Source: JBDRNO01 sp043811005
GTDB lineage: Bacteria; Bacteroidota; Bacteroidia; NORP154
Reading direction: 5' to 3'
Assembly (NCBI GenBank): GCA_043811005.1
Contig: JBDRNO010000212.1
Location: 9,735 to 73,734 of the forward strand
Length of the DNA: 64,000 nucleotides
Position 1 is the first letter of the stretch. Each line of letters begins with the position of its first letter. A program made the position numbers and the translations under genes. The notes below the pieces were generated by a model that worked only from the letters and a program-made list of their open reading frames with translations, searched no databases and was not told where the DNA came from. This document shows positions 34,751-41,554 of this stretch, piece by piece.

Positions 34751-35554
34751 TTAAGTTGCTTTTACTTTACGCACTAACTTTGAACATAATTCAGGCAGGA
34801 ATCTTTTTATATGGATAAGCATTATTTCCTTACCTCCTATTAAAACTTCCTGTTTATTTTTCCTGATTGCTTTTATTATCTTTTTTGCGCATTGACCGGC
34901 TGGTATTCCATCTGCCTGTCCGGCATCCATCTTATTATACTTCTCCCCATCTTTGGTAAGTGCATTTAAGGATATATTGGTACTTACCCTGCCCGGGCAA
35001 ACAATGGTTACTTTTATATTGTCATCAAAAAGCTCGGCTCTCAACGATTCAAAGAAACCATGCAATGCATGTTTGGAAGCAGAATAAGCCGAGCGCAAAG
35101 GAAACCCGAATTTCCCTACCATACTGCTGATTACTACAATATGACCCGATTTATTAGCAAGCATATAATGTAAAACACTTTTAGTCAATGCGACTGTACC
35201 GAAAAAATTAACCTCCATAATTTTTCTATCTACTGCCAGTGAGGTTTCTCTGACAAGTGACCGTTGACTTATGCCTGCGTTATTTATCAAAATATCAATT
35301 TTACCAAACCGTTTAATTACTTGTTCTGTCTCGTATTCAATATTATTTGTATCAGAAAGATCAAGAGGTAAGATCATTATATTTTCATCCTTGCCTATGC
35401 GTTGCATATTCAGGCAATTATCTTTCACAACTATCAGTTCCTCTTCCCTTAGGTCTGAGAGAACCAACTTTGCACCTTCCCCGGCAAAAGCATAAGACAG
35501 CTCTTTACCAATTCCTGAAGAAGCGCCTGTTATAAGAACAACTTTGTCTTTCAA
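34751..35554 (-). CDS. Short-chain dehydrogenase/reductase
   Basis: A 267-residue cytosolic NAD(P)-dependent oxidoreductase of the classical SDR fold. The nucleotide-binding motif VVLITGASSGIGKELSYAF is at residues 4-22, the NNAG motif near 91-94, the catalytic Ser in VVISSMVGKFG, and the Tyr-x-x-x-Lys pair in RSAYSASKHALHGFFESLRAE. The C-terminal KRFLPELCSKLVRKV is typical of DHRS7/acylglycerone-like reductases. The substrate cannot be deduced. The gene converges on the PorP/SprF gene with only eight bases between them. Confidence 0.93.
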   Translation of the reverse strand: MKDKVVLITGASSGIGKELSYAFAGEGAKLVLSDLREEELIVVKDNCLNMQRIGKDENIMILPLDLSDTNNIEYETEQVIKRFGKIDILINNAGISQRSLVRETSLAVDRKIMEVNFFGTVALTKSVLHYMLANKSGHIVVISSMVGKFGFPLRSAYSASKHALHGFFESLRAELFDDNIKVTIVCPGRVSTNISLNALTKDGEKYNKMDAGQADGIPAGQCAKKIIKAIRKNKQEVLIGGKEIMLIHIKRFLPELCSKLVRKVKAT

Positions 35555-35978
35555 AATTGAGATTGGGGTTTTTTATGTTTGCTGGTTAATCCTGTTCTTT
35601 ATCATGTTATTACCCTATAACATTTTGTTGTTTCGACAAATTTTTACTCAAACCTGATGCAGGTGGTCACCTGTTATGATGATAACTTGCAACAGTAGAT
35701 TTTTGGTTGCAGCCTTGTGCTACGTTATGAATTATCGCATTCTCTTTACCTTTGGCTTGCTCCACAAAAATAATAATTACTTGAATATCCTAATAGGATT
35801 ATATTTAGAATCTCTCAATAATTAAAAAACATATCAACTTTACTAAGTTTTTGAATTTTGATATAGTAAAGAATTGTAATTTTACACAATATATAAATTC
35901 CCGGTTTCTCACAAATAATAATTTTTTAAATTTAGTATTATAATAATTAACATAATGTAAATTAAAATCTTATAAAAA
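35555..35978. other. Gene-free divergent region
   Basis: These 424 bases separate the divergent SDR and saccharopine dehydrogenase genes. I see no coding sequence and no repeat of the families found elsewhere. The last 150 bases are very AT-rich and probably hold the promoter of the dehydrogenase, but no clear TTG/TANNTTTG pair could be fixed. Confidence 0.4.
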
Positions 35979-37295
35979 ATGAAAAAAGTAGCAATATTAG
36001 GTGCAGGTTATGTTATTAAGCCAATGGTTGATTATTTTATTGATAAATGCAAATATCAAGTTACCATGGCAACAAGAACTGTTTCGAAAGCAGAAAAAGT
36101 AATTGCAGGGAGGTCTTTGGGAACAGCAATAACATGGACAACAGATAAACTTGATGATTTGGATAAAATAGTTCAGGAAGCAGATATAGTTATTGTAATG
36201 ATACCTCGCTCGGGGCATCCGGTAGTTGCAGAATCGTGTATAAAACATCACACACCCATGATAACTACTGACTTTATGCATCCGGGAATTTTAGTTTTTG
36301 ACGCTGAAGCAAAAAAACAAGATGTCCTTATTCTAACAGAACTAGGTGAAGATCCAGGTCTTGATAATATGGGTTTAAAACAAATGATAGATGAAATTAA
36401 AGCAGAAGGAGGTAAAATTATTAAAATAACTTCATACGGATCAGGTCTGCCATCATTTGAGCATAATCGTAATCCTTTTGGATATATATTTTCGTGGGAT
36501 CCAAAAGGTCTCATGAGATCAGCAGTATCACCGGCTGCTTACCAGGTAAATGGTAAAAAAATTGAGGTTTCAGCTAAATTCGAGCATCTTAAACTGGTTG
36601 ATGTTCACGGAATTGGAACTTTTGAAGTATATCCAAGTAATGACAGTACCAGGTATATATCTCATTTTGGATTAGACAAAAATATCACTATCTTCAAAGG
36701 ATTATTAAGATTTTTAGGTTGGTGTAATACAATAACAAGCTTCTTAAAGATAAAATTAATTGAGAACACTATTGAAACAAATTGGGAGAATACAACCTAT
36801 GCTCAGTTTATGGCTCGCCTTGCCGGTGTAGAAGCCACAAAAAACGTCAAAGCAGATGTTGCCAATTTTCTAAATATTGACGTTAATGATGATATTATCA
36901 AACGAATGGGCTGGCTTGGATTATTTGACGATGTTCAGATTTCTACTACAAAAGGCACTAATTCGGATGTCCTTGTTGATCTGATGTTAGAAAAAATGTC
37001 GTATGCTCCGCATGAAAAGGATATGATAATCGTTCATAACGAAATTACCGTTGAGTTCCCAGGCAGAAAAGAAAAAAGAATAGCCAGCATGTTAGTTGAA
37101 GGTACTCCCGGAGGAGACTCTGCTATGGCAGGGGCTGTTTCTTTGCCACCGGCTATCGCAGCGAGACTTATTCTGGAGGGTGAAATTACAGGAAAAGGTG
37201 TCCATATGCCATCAACACCTGAAATGTATGAACCTATACTAAAAGAAATGAGCACTTATGGCTTTTCATTTAAGAAGGAGACAGTTCAGTTATAA
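35979..37295 (+). CDS. Saccharopine dehydrogenase family protein
   Basis: A 438-residue NAD(P)-binding enzyme of the saccharopine dehydrogenase family (Lys9/LYS1-like). The Rossmann motif AILGAGYVIKPMVDYF is at residues 5-20. MATRTVSKAEKVI is the cofactor-selecting end of strand two. ITTDFMHPGILVFDAEAKK and ILTELGEDPGLDNMGLKQMI match the family's substrate-side helices, and the C-terminal half (SYGSGLPSFEHNRNPFGYIF onward) is the saccharopine dehydrogenase C-terminal domain. In the family it interconverts saccharopine with glutamate and aminoadipate semialdehyde, as part of lysine turnover. No companion lysine-degradation gene is nearby, so the substrate remains an inference. Confidence 0.9.
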   Translation: MKKVAILGAGYVIKPMVDYFIDKCKYQVTMATRTVSKAEKVIAGRSLGTAITWTTDKLDDLDKIVQEADIVIVMIPRSGHPVVAESCIKHHTPMITTDFMHPGILVFDAEAKKQDVLILTELGEDPGLDNMGLKQMIDEIKAEGGKIIKITSYGSGLPSFEHNRNPFGYIFSWDPKGLMRSAVSPAAYQVNGKKIEVSAKFEHLKLVDVHGIGTFEVYPSNDSTRYISHFGLDKNITIFKGLLRFLGWCNTITSFLKIKLIENTIETNWENTTYAQFMARLAGVEATKNVKADVANFLNIDVNDDIIKRMGWLGLFDDVQISTTKGTNSDVLVDLMLEKMSYAPHEKDMIIVHNEITVEFPGRKEKRIASMLVEGTPGGDSAMAGAVSLPPAIAARLILEGEITGKGVHMPSTPEMYEPILKEMSTYGFSFKKETVQL

Positions 37296-37304
37296 GAAGT
37301 TTTC

Positions 37305-37512
37305 TGATTATTTTATTGTATCGGAATTTCCCACCAAAGGTGGATCAGCCCTCTGGCTGACAATATTTTATCCTCTCGCAAAGCCCGCAAAGGGCGCAAA
37401 GCTTTATTTTAATAAATTATTGCGAACTTTGCGTGCTTGGCGAGCTTTGCGGGAAAAAAATGCATATTGGATTGTTTTGGTATTTTTAATTGATCTATAA
37501 AGCATTGTTCTT
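37305..37512. repeat. MITE-like repeat with CGCAAAG hairpin
   Basis: The element starts near TATTGTATCGGAATTTC and ends in TTTTTAATTGATC...GTTCTT. It encloses an inverted repeat: CCCGCAAAGGGCGCAAAG (about 37375) opposes CTTTGCGTGCTTGGCGAGCTTTGCGGG (about 37427-37453). The same hairpin recurs at 40366-40454. It lies between convergent genes and could serve as a bidirectional terminator. Confidence 0.6.
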
Positions 37513-37525
37513 ATAAACCATAAAG

Positions 37526-38638
37526 TCAGGGCATCCTATATACCAACGAATTTATGTTCATCCCTGCCCCTACTGAGGCAAATACAATAACATTTCCTTG
37601 CCTTAGCTCATGGTTATTAAGTTTCCCTTTAAGTAAGAGATCCAGCAAAGTAGGTAAGGTTGCCACTGAGCTGTTTCCAAGCCATGAAATGGTCATAGGC
37701 ATAATATAATTTGGCAATTCCTTCTTCCCATATAGCTCGAACAAACGCTTCAATATTTCTTCATCCATTTTTGCATTTGCCTGGTGTATCAAAACCTTCA
37801 TAACATCATTAATGTATAATCCTGCTTTTGTTATACAATCCTTAACTACCTGGGGCACGTTTTTTAGAGCATACTCATATAATTTACGGCCGTTCATCTT
37901 AAGAAATAATTCACCGTTTTCCAGATAAGAATAAAATGATTTATCCATCTTAAGCAGATATGCATTTTCAAGAGTATCTGATCTGGTCTTGTGAGACAAT
38001 ATACCTATTGGTTTATTACTTTCTTTTGCCTCAACTAATGTAGCACCTGCACCATCAGCATAAATCATGCTGTCCCGATCATGGGGGTCTGAGATCCTTG
38101 AAAGAGTCTCTGCACCAATAACAAGAACTCTCTTTGCATCACCTGATTTAATATAATAATCCGCCTGGATCATCCCTTGAAGCCAGCCAGGGCAACCAAA
38201 AGGCAAGTCATAGGGTATTGTATCAGGATTTTCTATCCCTAATTTATATTTAACCCTTGATGCAATGCTTGGAACAAAATCAGACCTTTTATTCTCTGCA
38301 CTTATATCACCGAAGTTGTGTGCAACAATTATGTAATCAAGACATTCCTTATCAATCATTGATGATTCGAGTGCATCCCTTGCAGCATAATAGGCAATAT
38401 CAGAAGTAACAAGATCGTCTGTAACATACCTTCTTTCTGTAATCTTTGTTATCTGTTCAAACTTATCTATGATCTCCTGATTTGGCTTGTCGAATTTTTT
38501 CCCTCCAGTTTCGTAAAACTCATTTTTTAGAAAATCCTTGTTGGAAATTTTTTTTGTTGGAATGTAACTCCCTGTTCCCACAATAGTAGAATAAAAATTA
38601 TTATTCATAAAATCAAAGATTAAAACATTTCTATTCAA
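37526..38638 (-). CDS. 3-oxoacyl-ACP synthase III (KAS III)-like enzyme
   Basis: A 370-residue thiolase-fold condensing enzyme of the FabH family. The active-site triad is visible: Cys149 (LPFGCPGWLQG), His285 (KVLIHQANAK) and Asn322 (SWLGNSSVATLP). Other motifs are TGSYIPTKKISN near the N-terminus and IYADGAGATLVEA. An ATG ten codons downstream (MNNNFYSTIVG) is also a plausible start. KAS III-type enzymes prime fatty-acid or secondary-lipid synthesis by joining an acyl-CoA and malonyl-ACP. Here the gene follows the SiaC-family gene by only five bases, so the two are probably co-transcribed. No other fatty-acid genes are near, which suggests a dedicated or signalling-linked role rather than core FabH. 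Confidence 0.88.
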   Translation of the reverse strand: MNRNVLIFDFMNNNFYSTIVGTGSYIPTKKISNKDFLKNEFYETGGKKFDKPNQEIIDKFEQITKITERRYVTDDLVTSDIAYYAARDALESSMIDKECLDYIIVAHNFGDISAENKRSDFVPSIASRVKYKLGIENPDTIPYDLPFGCPGWLQGMIQADYYIKSGDAKRVLVIGAETLSRISDPHDRDSMIYADGAGATLVEAKESNKPIGILSHKTRSDTLENAYLLKMDKSFYSYLENGELFLKMNGRKLYEYALKNVPQVVKDCITKAGLYINDVMKVLIHQANAKMDEEILKRLFELYGKKELPNYIMPMTISWLGNSSVATLPTLLDLLLKGKLNNHELRQGNVIVFASVGAGMNINSLVYRMP

Positions 38639-38643
38639 AGATT

Positions 38644-39039
38644 TTATCCAATTTCTATTTTTACTTTTTTCATTTCGAAAGGCACATCGATCATCAGCTC
38701 ATAATCTCCTCCTGCTTCTAACATGTCTTCATCATCTTCATCATAATACCAATTGATGACTATTTTGGTAGTGTTGCTTTCATGATGAATAGATTCTAAC
38801 TTTCTAAATATATCGAGGATACACTTGGATGAAGCTGTATTAAAATATTCCAGGTGAATATTTACATTTGTCATAGGCGGGGCTACTGCTGAATATTTAT
38901 CCAGCCAAGATAGAAGCGGGTCATATAAACCAAGCGAGTTTTCAGGGATTGACTTTCCTTTAATTTCAATCAATCCTTTTTCAGCATCAAAATTAATAGT
39001 TGGTGTTTTATCTGTACCTTCAATATCTATAGATTCCAT
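38644..39039 (-). CDS. SiaC-family regulatory phosphoprotein (DUF1987)
   Basis: A 131-residue cytosolic protein of the DUF1987/SiaC family. Characteristic segments are TPTINFDAEKGLIEIKGKSIPENS (residues about 12-35), LSWLDKYSAVAP, VNIHLEYFNTASSKCILDIF (with the Thr-Ser-Ser segment expected to hold the phosphorylated residue) and VINWYYDEDDEDMLEAG. In Pseudomonas, SiaC is phosphorylated by the kinase SiaB, dephosphorylated by the HAMP-PP2C phosphatase SiaA, and in its unphosphorylated form activates a diguanylate cyclase. The partner phosphatase may be the HAMP-SpoIIE protein at 41.5 kb; no SiaB-like kinase is seen. It is the first gene of the KAS III operon. Confidence 0.85.
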   Translation of the reverse strand: MESIDIEGTDKTPTINFDAEKGLIEIKGKSIPENSLGLYDPLLSWLDKYSAVAPPMTNVNIHLEYFNTASSKCILDIFRKLESIHHESNTTKIVINWYYDEDDEDMLEAGGDYELMIDVPFEMKKVKIEIG

Positions 39040-39103
39040 ATCTTTTGTTTTTATTTTTGATTATCACTATTCAATAATTAACATTAAAGAATTCAAAAGT
39101 GAA

Positions 39104-39111
39104 CAAAAATA
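39104..39111 (-). promoter_or_regulatory. Possible -7 element of the SiaC/KAS III operon
   Basis: Read on the minus strand this is TATTTTTG, matching TANNTTTG, 65 bases before the start. No TTG is seen at the expected -33 position. Confidence 0.35.
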
Positions 39112-39249
39112 CTAAGAAAACCAGATATAAAAAAAGGTTTGATAATTTATATATATTAAATTTGAATCAATTTTCTATATTTGGTCTGCAATATTACAAT
39201 ATTTCGTTAATAAATTGTATGTAAACCCAAAATATTGAAATGGAGCCCT

Positions 39250-39360
39250 TCGTCCCTCAGGATAAACTCCGCGGAATTCACACCTGCGTGCCGAAACGCA
39301 CTATGGCGTGCAGGCACGAGGGCTTTTGTGCGGCATGCCTAAAGGTATGGGTGAATTCAG
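39250..39360. repeat. GC-rich hairpin region before tRNA-Lys
   Basis: CACCTGCGTGCCGAAACGCACTATGGCGTGCAGGCACGAGGG contains opposing GTGCC/GGCAC and GCGTGC arms, with a further TGTGCGGCATGCC. A related GC-rich stretch lies at about 58180-58245. The rest of the gap 39040-39460 holds only the promoters noted. Confidence 0.45.
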
Positions 39361-39397
39361 ATACAATAAATTATTAGTTACTAACATTTTTTTCAAG

Positions 39398-39427
39398 CTG
39401 AATAGTTACAATAATATTATATATTTG
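39398..39427 (+). promoter_or_regulatory. Promoter of tRNA-Lys
   Basis: TATATTTG (39420-39427) matches TANNTTTG exactly, with CTG at 39398-39400 in place of TTG and 19 bases between. It lies 33 bases before the tRNA. Confidence 0.55.
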
Positions 39428-39460
39428 TACGTTTTTTTGTAAGGCATATAAAATGCTATT

Positions 39461-39533
39461 GACATCGTAGCTCAGTTGGTAGAGCATCGGCCTTTTAAGT
39501 CGGGGGTCCTGGGTTCGAGCCCCAGCGGTGTCA
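39461..39533 (+). tRNA. tRNA-Lys(UUU)
   Basis: A complete 73-base cloverleaf. The acceptor arms GACATCG/CGGTGTC pair over seven positions (one T-G). The D arm is GCTCAGTTGGTAGAGC. The anticodon arm is TCGGC-CTTTTAA-GTCGG with anticodon TTT (Lys), and the T arm is CTGGG-TTCGAGC-CCCAG. The discriminator base is A, and no CCA is encoded. Confidence 0.97.
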
Positions 39534-39564
39534 CTAATTAGAGTCTGTACATAAAGTATAATTT

Positions 39565-39662
39565 ATATTCCATTTCTAATTGCGGATTTTTTAATGCGCA
39601 TTCCTGCCTGTCGGCATTTAGGAATTTTCAAATACTAAAATCCGCAATTAGAAATGGAATAT
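39565..39662. repeat. Perfect 26-bp inverted repeat after tRNA-Lys
   Basis: The arms at 39565-39590 and 39637-39662 are exact reverse complements (ATATTCCATTTCTAATTGCG followed by GATTTT), around a 46-base centre. Arm sequence preserved without a mismatch suggests a recent element or a selected hairpin. It encodes nothing. Confidence 0.85.
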
Positions 39663-39772
39663 CCGCAATTTTTAACATGCACGACTTTATAGTCAGATAT
39701 AAATTAGTTTTGGACTAATTATTGATAAGTCAATAAATATAAATCTTTTTTCTTCTTTTTACGTATAAATTG

Positions 39773-40303
39773 ATGAGAATTGCAGCTACAATAGGAATGA
39801 GTGTTCTAATGATGATATTTTCAAGCTTTAGCAATATTAAGTTTGATGATGTCAACACTAATGCTAAAGTTAAGGTTATGTTCATTTATAACTTTACAAA
39901 ATATATTGAATGGCCGGCAGAATATAAAAAGGGGGATTTTGTAATAGGCATGCTGGGTACATCATCCCTGTATCCCGAATTACAAAAAATGAAATTAAAT
40001 AAAAAAAGAGGGAATCAATCATTTGAGATCATTAAATATTCATCTGTTGATGCCATTGAAAAATGTCATATATTATTTATTGCTAAGGAAAGCAGTGATC
40101 TTTTAAATTCATCAGCAAATATATTAAATGGGAAATGCACTTTGATAGTAACTGAAAAACCCGGATTAATTGACAAAGGAACAGCAATAAATTTTGTGAT
40201 TACAAATAATAAACAGGGGTTTGAATTGAACAGGGATATCGTTAAAGATCACGGTTTGAGTTTAAGCGCCAGTTTAGTAGCATTTGCAGTAAAAGTAATA
40301 TAA
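39773..40303 (+). CDS. YfiR family protein (DUF4154)
   Basis: A 176-residue predicted periplasmic protein with an N-terminal signal segment (IAATIGMSVLMMIFSSFS). The YfiR/DUF4154 signature is clear: KVKVMFIYNFTKYIEWPAEY (residues about 32-51), FVIGMLGTSSLYPELQKM, CHILFIAKESSDLL, TLIVTEKPGLIDKGTAINFV and the terminal LSLSASLVAFAVKVI. In Pseudomonas YfiR is a periplasmic repressor of the diguanylate cyclase YfiN; in Bacteroidota the family often sits beside sensor proteins. A TPR protein and a HAMP-SpoIIE phosphatase follow in the same direction, so it may be their periplasmic regulator. A TTG directly before the ATG is an alternative start. Confidence 0.88.
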   Translation: MRIAATIGMSVLMMIFSSFSNIKFDDVNTNAKVKVMFIYNFTKYIEWPAEYKKGDFVIGMLGTSSLYPELQKMKLNKKRGNQSFEIIKYSSVDAIEKCHILFIAKESSDLLNSSANILNGKCTLIVTEKPGLIDKGTAINFVITNNKQGFELNRDIVKDHGLSLSASLVAFAVKVI

Positions 40304-40489
40304 TAAAGAACATAACTTTGTTAATTAATTAAAAAATACCTAAAATTAAATATACTATTTTTATCTCCCGCTAAGCTCGCAAAGAACGCCAAGGACGCTA
40401 TGATTTTTAAAAAGTATTTCAGCGGGCTTTGCGTGCTTAGCGAGCTTTGCGGGAACAAAATATTAAAATTCAGATACAATATATTAAGC
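40304..40489. repeat. MITE-like end plus CGCAAAG hairpin
   Basis: AAAGAACATAACTTTGTTAATTAATTAAAAAA is the MITE left end. It is followed by an inverted repeat, CCCGCTAAGCTCGCAAAG (about 40367-40384) opposing CTTTGCGTGCTTAGCGAGCTTTGCGGG (about 40428-40453), the same hairpin as at 37375-37453. The open frame crossing it upstream of 40490 is repeat-derived. Confidence 0.65.
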
Positions 40490-41509
40490 ATGAAGGTCAA
40501 ATTAAAAAACAGAAAAATCCCACAGGGTTTACTCTGTAATATTCAGGCAAAAGCCGGAATACTGGCAGCCCGGGATATTTCAGAAGGGAAATACATAAAA
40601 TATTTCAGCCTGAAAGTTATCCCGCATATATACTTTACATGCGTGTTAGTAATGGTCTTCTCTCTATTAGCCGGCATTGTTACGGCACAACCTGAAAAAA
40701 TACGAGAGGCATTGGAATTCCTGCATGGTGGTGAATTTGACAAAGCCAAAGAAGCAATTGATATTGCTTCTGAAAATGAACAAACCGCCAATGAAGCAAA
40801 GACATGGTATTATAAAGGTTTTATATACAAGGAAATATATAACCAACTGGAATCTTCAAACCCAACTGCTACTAATAGACCCAAGTCAGTTATGTTCTTC
40901 AAAAAAGCTATTTTGTTTGATAAAGATGGTAAATGGACCAAGGGAAGTAACGGATCAATCAAATTTTTAGCTACTACGTATTATAATGATGCTGTTAGAA
41001 CACTTGATTATGATAACTATAAAATAGCCATAGCAAACTTTAATAAGTATAAAGAAACTATTGTGATAGCCGAACCGGAAATAAATTTAGATGAAAAAAA
41101 TATCGCTTTTTATAAAGCACTTGCTTCATTATACACCAATATCTACGAATCAGATAAAAAACAACATGGAGATTTCTGGGTAAAGGCGAGAGATGCTTAT
41201 GAAAAAGTGCTGGAGGTTGATCCAAATAACCTCAGTGCAAATTACAATACCGGGATTCTATATTATAATAAAGCAGTAAATATTATTAACCAAACAGAAT
41301 ATGACATTGACCTTGTAGGTCTTAGTGATATACAGGATACGTGTGTTGTACTATTCAAACAATCTTTACCATATATGGAAACAGCTTACAAGTTACAGCC
41401 CGACAATAGAAACACACTGATAGGACTCTCAGGTATTTATTTTGGCCTGAATGAAGTTGAAAAAAGTGAAATAATAAAAAAGGAATTGGAATCCTTACAA
41501 CAGAAATAA
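40490..41509 (+). CDS. TPR-repeat periplasmic protein
   Basis: A 339-residue protein with a membrane/signal segment (YFTCVLVMVFSLLAGIVTAQ, residues about 44-63) and tetratricopeptide-like helices to the end: ALEFLHGGEFDKAKEAIDIA, WVKARDAYEKVLEVDPNNLS, ANYNTGILYYNKAVNIIN and METAYKLQPDNRNTLIGLSG. I chose the ATG at 40490 because the longer frame upstream runs through dispersed repeat sequence. The basic N-terminal region before the hydrophobic segment is unusually long. TPR proteins scaffold complexes; the place between YfiR and the HAMP-SpoIIE phosphatase suggests part of the same sensory assembly. The function is not otherwise known. Confidence 0.82.
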   Translation: MKVKLKNRKIPQGLLCNIQAKAGILAARDISEGKYIKYFSLKVIPHIYFTCVLVMVFSLLAGIVTAQPEKIREALEFLHGGEFDKAKEAIDIASENEQTANEAKTWYYKGFIYKEIYNQLESSNPTATNRPKSVMFFKKAILFDKDGKWTKGSNGSIKFLATTYYNDAVRTLDYDNYKIAIANFNKYKETIVIAEPEINLDEKNIAFYKALASLYTNIYESDKKQHGDFWVKARDAYEKVLEVDPNNLSANYNTGILYYNKAVNIINQTEYDIDLVGLSDIQDTCVVLFKQSLPYMETAYKLQPDNRNTLIGLSGIYFGLNEVEKSEIIKKELESLQQK

Positions 41510-41554
41510 TCATCTTACTTTAATATCCCCTTTAATAACTCTCCGATTTAGATA

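Noticed and set aside
37258..37500. Open frame of 80 codons after the saccharopine dehydrogenase
   Set aside because: It overlaps the end of the dehydrogenase and then the CGCAAAG hairpin element.
39461..39662. Integration site (att) at tRNA-Lys
   Set aside because: The following inverted repeat does not duplicate the tRNA 3' end and no integrase is present.
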